From JAIOTH01 sp964486685 (GTDB lineage Bacteria; Patescibacteriota; Patescibacteriia; UBA1558; S5-K13): a DNA stretch of 64,000 nucleotides. Each line of letters begins with the position of its first letter. Position 1 is the stretch's first letter. Below are positions 1 through 7,944 of this stretch, one piece after another. The stretch covers positions 1-64,000 of the forward strand of contig CAZAOE010000003.1 in assembly GCA_964486685.1 (NCBI GenBank). The letters are read 5' to 3'. Both the position numbers and the translations under genes were made by a program. The notes beneath the pieces were generated by a model that was not told the DNA's origin, searched no databases, and saw only the letters and a list, made by a program, of their open reading frames with translations.

Positions 1-42
1 ACACTTATGTATTTATTTAGTTTATAATTAATTTATAGCATT

Positions 43-1641
43 ATGGATAAAAAAAGAATTATTTCCATTTTTTTGCTTATTTTGATATTAAGTGGCTTTT
101 TCTATTTATATAATTATTTGAATTTCCATAATAATTCCCAGCCCTTAATTTTTAATTCCCCGGATGAAACTGCTAATTATTTTTTTACAGAAAATTTTAA
201 AGAAAACAATAATTTACAAAAACAAAGTTCATTATTAGAAATCAATTCAGACATTAAACCGCGGAGTATTAAAGCTGTAGATGATAAATTGGTCTTAAAT
301 AGCTTTATTGGCCTGCCTTTAATTTATGGCTCTATAGCAAAAATATTTGGCAATAATCTTATTATTTATTTAAGTTCTTTAATCGCTCTTTTAGGAGTAA
401 TTGTTTTTTATTTATTAATTAAAGAAATATTTAATCAAAAAATAGCCCTAATTTCTGGTCTACTTTTACTAATTTTACCCAGTTATTGGTATTTTGCCAA
501 TCGAGGCATGATGCATAATGTCCTATTTATTGATTTATTAATTTTTTCTTTATACTTTTTTATTTTAGCCCTAAAAAAACCTAAACTTATTTATTATCTT
601 TTAAGTGGCTTATTTCTGGCCCTGTGTTTATTAACTAGAACTTCCGAATTTATTTGGATTGCTTTAATTTATCTCTCACTCTTAATTTTTTTGCGCCAAA
701 AAATAAATTGGAAAAAATTAATTTTAAGTATCTTAATTTTTATAATTTGCTTAATTCCTTTGTTTTATTTTAATCAGCAGAATTATGGAGCGAGTATGGC
801 CTCTCCTTATTTAGAAAACAAACCCCTATCTTTAAATCTGCAATCTATTTCCAAAATAATCCTGCCTTTTGGCTTTCACCCTAATAATATTAAATTTACT
901 ATTTATAATTTTATCTTTAAATTGCCTTGGCATTATACTTTATTAATTTTAGCTGGATTAATAATGCTAATTTGGCAGAGAAAAAAAATCAAACCAGAGC
1001 ATTGGCTTTATTTTGGCCTATGGGTTTTGCTAAGTTTATTTTTATTCATTTATTATGGCTCTTGGTTATTTTTTGACAATCCTAATCCTAGTTCTATAAC
1101 TATTGGCAGTTCTTATTTAAGATATTTATTGCCTTATTTTGTTTTTGGTTTGCCCTTGATTGCCTGGCTATTGAGCAAAATAAAATTTTCTAAAAAATAT
1201 TTAAATAATCTTATAATTTTTACTCTACTTGCCTTTATGTTTTTTAATTCCTATTTATTGGTTATGTCCTGCCCAGAAGAAGGAATTATTAAAATCAGTC
1301 AGGACTTAAAAAATTATCAATATCGCACCAGATTAATTATTAATAATACTGAAATAAATTCTATAATTATGACTTCTCGGGCTGATAAATATATTTTTCC
1401 TTACAGAAATGTTTTATATCTAGAAAAAGAGGTCTATGATTATAACAATTTTGATTCTTTAAGAAATGCGAATATACCGTTATATTATTTTGGATTTCAA
1501 TTTTCCGCTATTGATATAAAAAATGTAAAATATAAATTTTATGAACAGGGATTAGATATCAGCGCCCCGATCTTTACCCATCAAGACCATGCTTTGTATA
1601 AAATAATGTCTATTAATCAAATCTATGCCCTTGATAGATAA
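43..1641 (+). CDS. GT-C fold membrane glycosyltransferase (ArnT/PMT-like)
   Basis: Predicted polytopic glycosyltransferase that would move a sugar from a polyprenyl-phosphate donor on the outer face of the membrane. The 532-residue protein starts with a hydrophobic segment (residues 7-25). It then has an Asp-Glu pair at 41-42 (SPDETANYF), the place where GT-C enzymes carry their acidic catalytic motif in the first outside loop. About ten further hydrophobic helices follow, with a soluble C-terminal tail from about residue 410. No SD precedes the ATG. The neighbours (RmlC-like protein, rmlB, rmlD, rmlA) support a role in surface polysaccharide or protein glycosylation. Donor and acceptor cannot be told. 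Family assignment rests on topology and the DE motif only. Confidence 0.72.
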   Translation: MDKKRIISIFLLILILSGFFYLYNYLNFHNNSQPLIFNSPDETANYFFTENFKENNNLQKQSSLLEINSDIKPRSIKAVDDKLVLNSFIGLPLIYGSIAKIFGNNLIIYLSSLIALLGVIVFYLLIKEIFNQKIALISGLLLLILPSYWYFANRGMMHNVLFIDLLIFSLYFFILALKKPKLIYYLLSGLFLALCLLTRTSEFIWIALIYLSLLIFLRQKINWKKLILSILIFIICLIPLFYFNQQNYGASMASPYLENKPLSLNLQSISKIILPFGFHPNNIKFTIYNFIFKLPWHYTLLILAGLIMLIWQRKKIKPEHWLYFGLWVLLSLFLFIYYGSWLFFDNPNPSSITIGSSYLRYLLPYFVFGLPLIAWLLSKIKFSKKYLNNLIIFTLLAFMFFNSYLLVMSCPEEGIIKISQDLKNYQYRTRLIINNTEINSIIMTSRADKYIFPYRNVLYLEKEVYDYNNFDSLRNANIPLYYFGFQFSAIDIKNVKYKFYEQGLDISAPIFTHQDHALYKIMSINQIYALDR

Positions 1642-1819
1642 TGTACAAATTAACAATTACCAATCTACAATTTACAATTTTCAATAAATTTTCAATCAAT
1701 CAATTTAAAATTAACAATTAAATACAAAATTAAAATAATAATTAAATGAAAATTGATAATTGAAAATTGGTTATTTAATTTAAATTGAAAATTTCAAATT
1801 GTAAATTCAACCATAAAAC
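1642..1819. repeat. AT-rich word-palindrome leader (CAATT/AATTG type)
   Basis: The gap is built almost wholly of CAATT-type words in its left half (ACAATTACCAAT, TACAATTTACAATTTTC) and of their complements in the right half (AAAATTGATAATTG, AAATTGAAAATTTC), so it could fold into one long imperfect stem. It ends directly before the next ATG. Similar sequence recurs at 4077-4276, 8580-8688, 40203-40353, 41395-41560 and 44339-44525. Confidence 0.6.
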
Positions 1820-3328
1820 ATGTCCAAAACAACAAAATTAAGAATTTTAATTAATAGCACTGGAATATTTCTCGTTCTTGTTTTGTTTTCCTGGCTAATT
1901 CAAAAAAATTTGGTCTTAGATGGAAAATTAACAATTGAATCTGATTTAACTGAAAAACAAGCCATGATTTCAGTGCTTTATCCAGAACACAGGACAGAAA
2001 GACAAAATGATTATTTTATTATTAATAATGAACCAATTTATTTTAATGTCCGTAGTCCCATAAAATTTGATAAGGCCGAGGTGGAAATTGAATTTAAAAA
2101 TAATGACCAAGAAATAATAAATTTAGGAATTAAAACTTTAGAAGAAGGCTGGGATTTTAAAAACTATACCCTATATAATGAAACTTTAAATGAAATAGAT
2201 TGGCCTCAAATTAGCGATGATCTGAACACTCTTTATCAGCGCCAAAAAAATTTTAATAATTTAAACGATTTTTTAAAAGTAAGCAATACTATTGAGGGAG
2301 TTAGTGCTTATGATTTTGATTTAGGTGAAAATTTTTTAATACCCAATTATGCTCCCAATCATCAAGAAATAAAAATTGAAAAATGCCTCCGCGGTGAACA
2401 TAAATTTTATACTTATTTAAAAAATGAGGCCCTGGACTTCGACTTTAAAATCCAAGACATTAATCGTACTGATGGAGAGGATCCACTAATAATATCTGTA
2501 TATAACCCTTATGATAAAAAAATATATTCTAAAATTATATCTGACGACGGCTTGATTGAAAAAACCGATCCAGCCAGTTTGCCTCGTTATCTGTCTATAT
2601 ATATTCCTGATTTAGAAGAGGGGGTTTATAAAATAGAATTACAAGCCAATGACGATATTTTTATTAGGCAAATTAATACTAAACAACAAAAAATTGTCTT
2701 TATTGACCGTTTATACTTATGCGATAGTGCTGAATATAGTGATGGCTTTATTGATTTGCAATTAAAACCCAGCCAAATTTATACTAATGGACGCCTAATA
2801 TCATTTTATACTGCCCACACCGCCGGCTTACAAACTATTAGTTTAGACAATAGACAAATTTATATTAGTCAAAAACATCAATGGTTTAGAATAAAAAGTC
2901 AGCCCCAGCTTTCTCAAATTTATATTCCTAAAAACGATCTTAAAATATCCACTCGAGGCATTTTTGCTTTAGAAAAAGACCAATATTTTAATCCCGAAAT
3001 TATTGATTTGCGAGATTATTCAGACATCACTGAAGTTGATTATATTATTGCCAGATATCAAGAGCCACAAACAACTGAAAATAATTGGCTGAAAAATAAG
3101 GTTGTATTTGACTTACAAAATGCTAAAATTGAAAACAATAACTTGAAATTTATGCTCTCTTCCCCTAATCTAAATATTGATGGACAAAAAATAGATATTA
3201 ATAAAATCAAGGTTTCTTTAACAAAAAATCAACCCAGAAATAAAACCCAGGCCTATCAAAAATTTTGGCAAAATATTAGCGCAAAATTTACTCAATATTT
3301 CTCTTTAATTAAAAACAAAATATTTTAA
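1820..3328 (+). CDS. membrane-anchored extracytoplasmic protein, function unknown
   Basis: I do not recognise this 502-residue protein. It has one N-terminal hydrophobic segment (about residues 9-27) after a short basic start, and no later membrane helix. Most of it therefore should lie outside the membrane, held by an uncleaved anchor. The body is rich in beta-type alternation and in Asn, Asp, Lys and Tyr. It has few cysteines and no obvious repeat or catalytic motif. Its position between a GT-C glycosyltransferase and the rhamnose genes suggests a surface structure or polysaccharide role. That is inference from context only. Confidence 0.6.
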   Translation: MSKTTKLRILINSTGIFLVLVLFSWLIQKNLVLDGKLTIESDLTEKQAMISVLYPEHRTERQNDYFIINNEPIYFNVRSPIKFDKAEVEIEFKNNDQEIINLGIKTLEEGWDFKNYTLYNETLNEIDWPQISDDLNTLYQRQKNFNNLNDFLKVSNTIEGVSAYDFDLGENFLIPNYAPNHQEIKIEKCLRGEHKFYTYLKNEALDFDFKIQDINRTDGEDPLIISVYNPYDKKIYSKIISDDGLIEKTDPASLPRYLSIYIPDLEEGVYKIELQANDDIFIRQINTKQQKIVFIDRLYLCDSAEYSDGFIDLQLKPSQIYTNGRLISFYTAHTAGLQTISLDNRQIYISQKHQWFRIKSQPQLSQIYIPKNDLKISTRGIFALEKDQYFNPEIIDLRDYSDITEVDYIIARYQEPQTTENNWLKNKVVFDLQNAKIENNNLKFMLSSPNLNIDGQKIDINKIKVSLTKNQPRNKTQAYQKFWQNISAKFTQYFSLIKNKIF

Positions 3329-3363
3329 AATCTAAAAATTAAAAAAACAATATAATAATTCAA

Positions 3364-3382
3364 CCCCTCGACAAGCTCGGGG
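3364..3382. repeat. short palindromic repeat CCCCTCGACAAGCTCGGGG
   Basis: GC-rich near-palindrome in an AT-rich gap. The core CCCCTCGACAAGCTC recurs twice at 5332-5346 and 5352-5366. Related sequence lies inside the miaB coding region near 62790-62841. Confidence 0.75.
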
Positions 3383-3415
3383 TCTACAACAATTTAACCA
3401 TTTAACAATTCAATT

Positions 3416-3631
3416 ATGAACAAAGGAACAAAAAAAATATCTATGGACATTTTTTATATGCTTGTCGGGGCATATATTGCAGCTATGTTTTTTGAATATT
3501 TAAAACCCGGACTAATTTCTAATTATCTGGACTTAAATAAGGCCCTTTATGTCTTAGTTCCAGCAGGTTTAATTTGTGTTTTTTTAGGAAATTCTGGCTC
3601 TAAAAAAAATAAAGAAGAAAACTATGATTAA
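3416..3631 (+). CDS. small two-helix membrane protein
   Basis: 71-residue protein with two hydrophobic segments (about 10-27 and 43-60) and a short, charged, Lys-rich tail. Function unknown. Its last codons overlap the next gene: ATGATTAA holds both the stop of this gene and the start of the RmlC-like gene, an 8-base overlap that argues for translational coupling and that both ORFs are real. The pair sits ahead of the rhamnose genes, so a role in surface polysaccharide assembly is possible but not shown. Confidence 0.6.
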   Translation: MNKGTKKISMDIFYMLVGAYIAAMFFEYLKPGLISNYLDLNKALYVLVPAGLICVFLGNSGSKKNKEENYD

Positions 3632-4076
3632 AAATATTATTATTAAAAAATTAGAAAAATTTAGTGATGCCCGTGGCTGGCTTATAGAAATATTTAGAAA
3701 AGATGAAATAGATTATCAACCAGCCATGTCTTATGTTTCCGTTACTTCAACTGGAAAAACCAGGGGGCCCCATGAGCACGTGCAACAAGCTGACTTATTT
3801 GTTTTTATTGGTCCGGGAACATTTAAATTATATCTTTGGGATAATAGAAAAAATAGCCCCACCTATCAAGAAAAAATGGAGCTTGAAGGAGGAGAGGACA
3901 ACCCAATTTATATCATAGTTCCTCCAGGAATTGTGCATGGCTATAAATGTATTTCTAAAAAACCCGCTTGGTGCATTAATCTACCCAATAAATTATACAA
4001 AGGAAATAATAAGGCCGAAGAAATAGATGAAATAAGATGGGAAGATAAAGCGGACTCACCGTTCCAAATAGACTAA
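3624..4076 (+). CDS. RmlC-like cupin (dTDP-4-dehydrorhamnose 3,5-epimerase family)
   Basis: Single-domain cupin of the dTDP-4-dehydrorhamnose 3,5-epimerase family, 150 residues against about 180 for classical RmlC. The N-terminal pattern (SDARGWLIEIFRKDE) matches the family's substrate strand. RGPHEH at residues 48-52 sits where RmlC has its catalytic His (RGLHxQ). PPGIVHGY, about residue 105-112, is the second conserved strand. With rmlB, rmlD and rmlA within 6 kb and no other rmlC in the window, it probably supplies the epimerase step to dTDP-L-rhamnose. The RGPHEH variant and short length leave open another nucleotide-sugar isomerase or a binding role. It overlaps the upstream small membrane protein gene by 8 bases. 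Confidence 0.8.
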   Translation: MIKNIIIKKLEKFSDARGWLIEIFRKDEIDYQPAMSYVSVTSTGKTRGPHEHVQQADLFVFIGPGTFKLYLWDNRKNSPTYQEKMELEGGEDNPIYIIVPPGIVHGYKCISKKPAWCINLPNKLYKGNNKAEEIDEIRWEDKADSPFQID

Positions 4077-4276
4077 AAACTAAATTTAACTTATATAAAC
4101 ATAAAAACATAATTTTCAATTACCAATTTACAATTTACATTCAATATTCAATATTTCAATTATCAATATCTCACCAACACATTTAGCACAAAAAAACATA
4201 AATCAAAAAATATTGAGAATTGTATCATTGTAAATTAAATTAAAATTGAAAATTTCAAATTGTTAATTTTAAAACT

Positions 4277-4843
4277 ATGTTAACTTACATTCAACCAATC
4301 TATATTTTTATCCTCGCTCTAATCCTAGCCATCTTAGAGGTCCAAATTGAAGGAGCTCATGGCTGGGCTAAAAATTTGCCCACTTGGCGAGCTAAACCTG
4401 ATAAATGGTATGCCAAGCTTTATAAAAAAATAATGGAAGACAAAGATATGACTGGTTATCATCTTTCCTTATTTTCCTTAATTTTATTATTATTTCACGC
4501 TCCTTTTTTCTTTGGAATAAATTGGACTTGGTTTCAAGAAATTAAAATCATCAGCATCTTTTTTTTATTTATTATTATCGAGGACTATCTTTGGTTTGTG
4601 GTCAATCCTCATTTTACTGTTAAAGATTTTAAGGGCAAACATATTATTTGGCATAAAAAATGGCTTTGTAAGTTGCCTCAAGGTTATTGGTTAGGTGCTT
4701 TAATATCTTTTCTTTTGGCTTTATTAAATAACTATTATTTTTCTGGATATTTGATTAATTGGTTAATAATGTTTGCAATATTAATAATTTTAACAATTAT
4801 CTGTAAATGGTTTATTAAAATATTTAAACCCGAATGGGAGTAA
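4277..4843 (+). CDS. polytopic membrane protein, unknown function
   Basis: 188-residue protein with four or five predicted helices (about 5-22, 60-80, 88-108, 135-152, 158-178). Between helices 1 and 2 is a Trp-rich soluble loop (WAKNLPTWRAKPDKWY), and another Trp/His-rich loop follows helix 3 (HIIWHKKWLCKLPQGYW). I do not recognise a family. It lies alone between the RmlC-like gene and a HIT-family gene. The start is the ATG directly after a CAATT/AATTG leader repeat. Confidence 0.6.
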   Translation: MLTYIQPIYIFILALILAILEVQIEGAHGWAKNLPTWRAKPDKWYAKLYKKIMEDKDMTGYHLSLFSLILLLFHAPFFFGINWTWFQEIKIISIFFLFIIIEDYLWFVVNPHFTVKDFKGKHIIWHKKWLCKLPQGYWLGALISFLLALLNNYYFSGYLINWLIMFAILIILTIICKWFIKIFKPEWE

Positions 4844-4928
4844 ATAATAGGATAATTGAATAATAGATTAATTGATTAATAGAAAAACAATTATACTATT
4901 AACCTATTTACAATTAACAATTAAAAAA

Positions 4929-5351
4929 ATGGATTGCATATTTTGTAAAATAATTAAAAATGAAATTCCTTGTTATAAAATCTATGAAGATGAAAATACT
5001 TTAGCTTTTTTAGATATCCAACCAATTACTAAAGGACACACTTTAATTATCCCTAAAAAACATTATAATACTTTCGCTGAAACTCCTGCTGATTTATTAA
5101 GTCAAATGATGCCTATAATTCAAAAAATTGGCATTGCCGTGCAAAAAGCCACTCAAGCTGATGGCTTTAATTTTGGTCTTAATAATGGTTCGGCTGCTGG
5201 CCAAATAATTATGCATACTCATTTTCATATCATCCCTCGTTATGATAATGACAACTTAGCTCCTTGGCCATCACAAGAACGTTCCGCAGAAGAGTTTAAA
5301 AAAATTACTGAAGATATAAAAAATAATTTAACCCCTCGACAAGCTCTTTAA
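4929..5351 (+). CDS. HIT family nucleotide-binding protein (HINT-like)
   Basis: Histidine-triad hydrolase or transferase acting on nucleotide phosphoramidates or dinucleotides. The start at 4929 (MDCIFCKIIKNEIP) is chosen because it is the usual family N-terminus; the frame is open 19 codons further upstream but that part is AT-rich leader. The family core is complete: DCIFC and zinc-type cysteines at the N-terminus, LDIQPITKGHTLIIPK, and the HxHxH triad in MHTHFHIIPRY. The last residues (LTPRQAL) and the stop codon are supplied by a palindromic repeat (5332-5346), so the original C-terminus may have been replaced. Confidence 0.9.
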   Translation: MDCIFCKIIKNEIPCYKIYEDENTLAFLDIQPITKGHTLIIPKKHYNTFAETPADLLSQMMPIIQKIGIAVQKATQADGFNFGLNNGSAAGQIIMHTHFHIIPRYDNDNLAPWPSQERSAEEFKKITEDIKNNLTPRQAL

Positions 5352-5366
5352 CCCCTCGACAAGCTC
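5332..5366. repeat. tandem pair of CCCCTCGACAAGCTC repeats
   Basis: Two copies of CCCCTCGACAAGCTC, 20 bases apart. The first lies inside the 3' end of the HIT gene and provides its stop; the second is intergenic. Same family as the copy at 3364-3382. Confidence 0.8.
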
Positions 5367-5384
5367 GTGGTCTGCGACAATTTA

Positions 5385-5484
5385 CCCCAACACCTTTTTT
5401 GAAATGAATTATATTAAAAATTATTATTTTTCAAAAAATATTATGAAATTAAAACATTATATTTTTTGACAAAAAGGTGGGGGG
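5385..5484. repeat. 100-bp inverted-repeat element with CCCC-CACCTTTTTT / AAAAAGGTGGGG ends
   Basis: AT-rich element bounded by CCCCAACACCTTTTTT on the left and AAAAAGGTGGGG on the right, with an interior made of A and T runs. A second copy with the same ends and nearly the same length lies at 48775-48871. The same termini, without the long interior, occur as 27-bp palindromes inside two genes (41799-41825 and 61438-61464). This looks like a MITE-like or hairpin element. Confidence 0.65.
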
Positions 5485-5509
5485 TTTAGCAATATAACAA
5501 TTTAACAAT

Positions 5510-5640
5510 ATGAAAATTTTTATCACTGGCGGCGCCTACCTTCGCTACTTCCTTCGCTAAAGCTCCGGAGGTCAAGAAAGCTACGGAAGTCAAGAAAGCT
5601 ACGGCAAGACTTAATTTTAATATCAAAATATAATAATAAA
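5510..5640 (+). pseudogene. duplicated fragment of the rmlB start followed by GC-rich repeats
   Basis: From 5511 the sequence reads ATG-AAA-ATT-TTT-ATC-ACT-GGC-GGC-GCC (M-K-I-F-I-T-G-G-A), which matches the rmlB N-terminus K-I-F-I-T-G-G-A at 5668-5691 with two base differences over 24. After GGCGCC it breaks into repeated units (TTCGCT, AAAGCTCCGGAGG, two copies of GTCAAGAAAGCTACGG) and has no continuing rmlB homology. The complete rmlB begins at 5647. I read this as a relic of the gene start left by insertion or duplication of a repeat. Confidence 0.65.
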
Positions 5641-5646
5641 CAATAT

Positions 5647-6672
5647 ATGACGAAAAATAACAAAACTAAAATTTTTATAACTGGCGGGGCCGGCTTTATC
5701 GGCACCAATTTCATCTTATATATGATGGACAAATATCCTGATTATAAAATAGTTAATTTTGATAAATTAACTTACGCTGGAAATCTCAATAATTTAAAAG
5801 CAGTGGAAAACAATCCTAATTATGTTTTTGTAAAAGGGGATATTTGTAATGAAAATGAAGTTAAAAAAGCAATGGCTGGCTGTGATTGGATAATTCATTT
5901 TGCTGCAGAATCGCATGTGGACAGATCTATAATGGACCCAGACACTTTTGTACAAACAAATGTTTTGGGGACTAATGTACTTTTAAGAAATGCCAAAGAA
6001 TTGGGCATTAAAAGATTTCATCATATTTCTACGGATGAAGTTTTCGGTGAATTAGGACCAAAGGGTAAATTCAACGAAAAAACTCTTTATGATCCTAGAA
6101 GTCCGTATTCGGCCTCTAAGGCCTCGGCTGACCATTTAGTCCGGGCCTATTATCATACTTTTAATTTGCCAATAACAATTTCTAATTGCTCTAATAATTA
6201 TGGACCATATCAATTCCCAGAAAAATTTATTCCCTTATTTGCTACTAATTTAATTGAAAACAAAAAAGTACCTTTATATGGAGAGGGCTTGAATGTTCGA
6301 GATTGGATTCATGTTGATGACCACTCTCGCGCCTTAGATTTAATTCTCCATCAAGGCAAAGTGGGGGAGACCTATTGCGTAGGCGGAGATGCAGAAAAAA
6401 CTAATTTAGAAATTACTAATTTAATTTTAGAATATTTTAGTAAAGGCAAAGAAATGATTGAAAAAGTTACTGACCGCCAGGGTCATGACTTTCGTTATGC
6501 TATAGATTTTTCTAAAATTAAAAATGAACTTGGTTGGCAACCAGAAGTAAATTTTGAAGAGGGCCTAAAACAAACCTTAAGATGGTATCAAGATCATCAG
6601 GACTGGTGGAAACAGATTAAATCTGGAGAATATGAAAAATATTATGAAGAGCAATATATAAATAGAAAATAA
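5647..6672 (+). CDS. rmlB: dTDP-glucose 4,6-dehydratase
   Basis: Second enzyme of dTDP-L-rhamnose synthesis: NAD-dependent 4,6-dehydration of dTDP-glucose. It is an extended short-chain dehydrogenase with glycine motif GGAGFIG (residues 13-19), the catalytic Thr-Asp-Glu typical of RmlB at 129-131 (ISTDEVFG), and Tyr154/Lys158 in SPYSASKAS. The 341-residue length is normal. The start at 5647 leaves a short extension (MTKNNKT) before the KIFITGGA strand, whereas the broken copy at 5511 starts directly with MKIFITGGA. This suggests the present start was improvised after a repeat insertion. rmlD follows 136 bases downstream across another repeat. Confidence 0.96.
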   Translation: MTKNNKTKIFITGGAGFIGTNFILYMMDKYPDYKIVNFDKLTYAGNLNNLKAVENNPNYVFVKGDICNENEVKKAMAGCDWIIHFAAESHVDRSIMDPDTFVQTNVLGTNVLLRNAKELGIKRFHHISTDEVFGELGPKGKFNEKTLYDPRSPYSASKASADHLVRAYYHTFNLPITISNCSNNYGPYQFPEKFIPLFATNLIENKKVPLYGEGLNVRDWIHVDDHSRALDLILHQGKVGETYCVGGDAEKTNLEITNLILEYFSKGKEMIEKVTDRQGHDFRYAIDFSKIKNELGWQPEVNFEEGLKQTLRWYQDHQDWWKQIKSGEYEKYYEEQYINRK

Positions 6673-6691
6673 CAATTACCAATTAACAATT

Positions 6692-6764
6692 TTCACCCCC
6701 TCTCATTCTCCCCCTAAATTAGGGGGAGGTGTCTCGGAGAGACAGAGGGGGTTGAGGGGGTGAA
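6692..6764. repeat. nested palindromic repeat (CCCCCTC / GAGGGGG)
   Basis: The outer arms TTCACCCCCTC and GAGGGGGTGAA enclose an inner hairpin CTCCCCCTAA/AGGGGGAG. The GGAGGTGTC-GGAGA-GACA-GAGGG part is close to the repeat inside the radical SAM gene at 49911-49957. It may also act as a transcription barrier between rmlB and rmlD. Confidence 0.75.
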
Positions 6765-6808
6765 AATTAATAATATAGATAGAGCCACAAACAAAATCTA
6801 CAAAATTT

Positions 6809-7657
6809 ATGTCTAAAAATCTCAAAATCCTCATCACTGGTGCTCAAGGTATGCTTGGCAAAGATATGGCTGAAGCATTTTTAGATTATCAACCAATTTT
6901 ATATGACCGAGAAAAATTAGATTTAACTGACTTTAATAAAGTTAAAAAAGAACTAAATAAAATAAAACCCGCCTTAATAATAAATTGTGCTGGCTATACT
7001 GATGTGGAAAAAGCCGAGGAACAAGAAGATTTAGTTAATTTAATTAATGGCCAAGTGGTCGGCACTTTAGCCAGTATTTGCAAAGATTTAAATATTATTT
7101 TAGTTCATATTAGTACTGAATATGTTTTTGATGGTAAAAAAGAGGATGGTTATGATGAAAATGACCAGACCAACTCCCAAAATGCCTACGGTAGATCCAA
7201 GGCTCTGGGTGAAAAATTATTAATAGAAAATTGTCAAAAATATTATTTAATTAGAACTTCTTGGCTTTATGGACATCATTCACAAAAAGGCAAGGTCCGC
7301 GGAATCAATTTTGTAGACAAAATGATTGAATTAGCCGAAGGAAGAGAGGAGTTAGATTTAGTAAATGATCAATTTTCTAAACCCACTTATACTAAAGATT
7401 TAACTCAAGCTATTAAAAAATTAATAAAGGAAAAATATGACTTTGGCATTTACCATTTAGTTAATAAACCGCAAACCACTCCCTATGAATTTGCTCAAGA
7501 GATATTTAAAATAAAAAAGATTGATATTAAAACCAACCCTATCTCTTATCAAGATTATCCTTCAAAAGTTAATCGACCCATCAATGCTGTTTTAAACAAT
7601 ACTAAATTTCCAAAACTTCGCTCTTGGAAAAAAGCTTTACAAGATTATTTAAAATAA
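6809..7657 (+). CDS. rmlD: dTDP-4-dehydrorhamnose reductase
   Basis: Last step to dTDP-L-rhamnose: NAD(P)H reduction of dTDP-4-keto-L-rhamnose. The 282-residue protein has the N-terminal nucleotide motif GAQGMLG (residues 11-17), the segment INCAGYTDVEKAE typical of RmlD, STEYVFDG, and the Tyr-x3-Lys pair in YGRSKALGE. Later RTSWLYG is also a family signature. It is followed by 290 bases of repeats and then the oppositely oriented Ala/Val-rich gene, so the rml genes are not a tight operon here. Confidence 0.95.
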   Translation: MSKNLKILITGAQGMLGKDMAEAFLDYQPILYDREKLDLTDFNKVKKELNKIKPALIINCAGYTDVEKAEEQEDLVNLINGQVVGTLASICKDLNIILVHISTEYVFDGKKEDGYDENDQTNSQNAYGRSKALGEKLLIENCQKYYLIRTSWLYGHHSQKGKVRGINFVDKMIELAEGREELDLVNDQFSKPTYTKDLTQAIKKLIKEKYDFGIYHLVNKPQTTPYEFAQEIFKIKKIDIKTNPISYQDYPSKVNRPINAVLNNTKFPKLRSWKKALQDYLK

Positions 7658-7710
7658 TGCTCCCGTTTTTTCCACTTACTAAGAAAAAATTAAGAGAGGT
7701 TTGTTACCTA

Positions 7711-7858
7711 CATTTTCTCCCCTTACCAAGGGGAGATATAGAGGGGTTAAAAATTAACAAAAACAATTCCTATAAAAGCCATAATATAACCTCCCCTTGT
7801 CCCTCCTTGACCTCACCCCGTATAAAGCGAAGCTTTTGTACGGGGGTAAGGAGGGGAA
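7711..7858. repeat. two GC-rich palindromic repeats downstream of rmlD
   Basis: The unit at about 7715-7746 contains CTCCCCTTACC-AAGGGGAG. The unit at 7790-7858 has arms CCTCCCCTT and AAGGAGGGG, with an inner hairpin CCCCGTA...TACGGGG around AAGCGAAGCTT. They stand out against the AT-rich background and belong to the same general class as 6692-6764 and 31393-31432. Confidence 0.7.
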
Positions 7859-7903
7859 ATTATATTAAAATCTCAGTAAAAAATATTTAAAAATTATTTA
7901 AAT

Positions 7904-7931
7904 AAAAAAGCGCTGACCGTAGAATCAGCGC
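7904..7931 (-). terminator. rho-independent terminator of the Ala/Val-rich gene
   Basis: Stem GCGCTGA/TCAGCGC (7910-7916 with 7925-7931). Read on the minus strand it is followed by a run of T. It lies just after the stop codon of the minus-strand gene. Confidence 0.85.
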
Positions 7932-7944
7932 ATATTCTAAAAAT

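Noticed and set aside
5523..5732. 69-codon minus-strand frame with RSFLDFRSFLDLRSF repeats
   Set aside because: Antisense to the repeat block and the start of rmlB; the peptide repeat only mirrors the DNA repeat.
7624..7890. 88-codon open frame overlapping the end of rmlD
   Set aside because: It begins inside rmlD in another frame and then runs through GC-rich palindromic repeats; no start signal and no protein-like composition.
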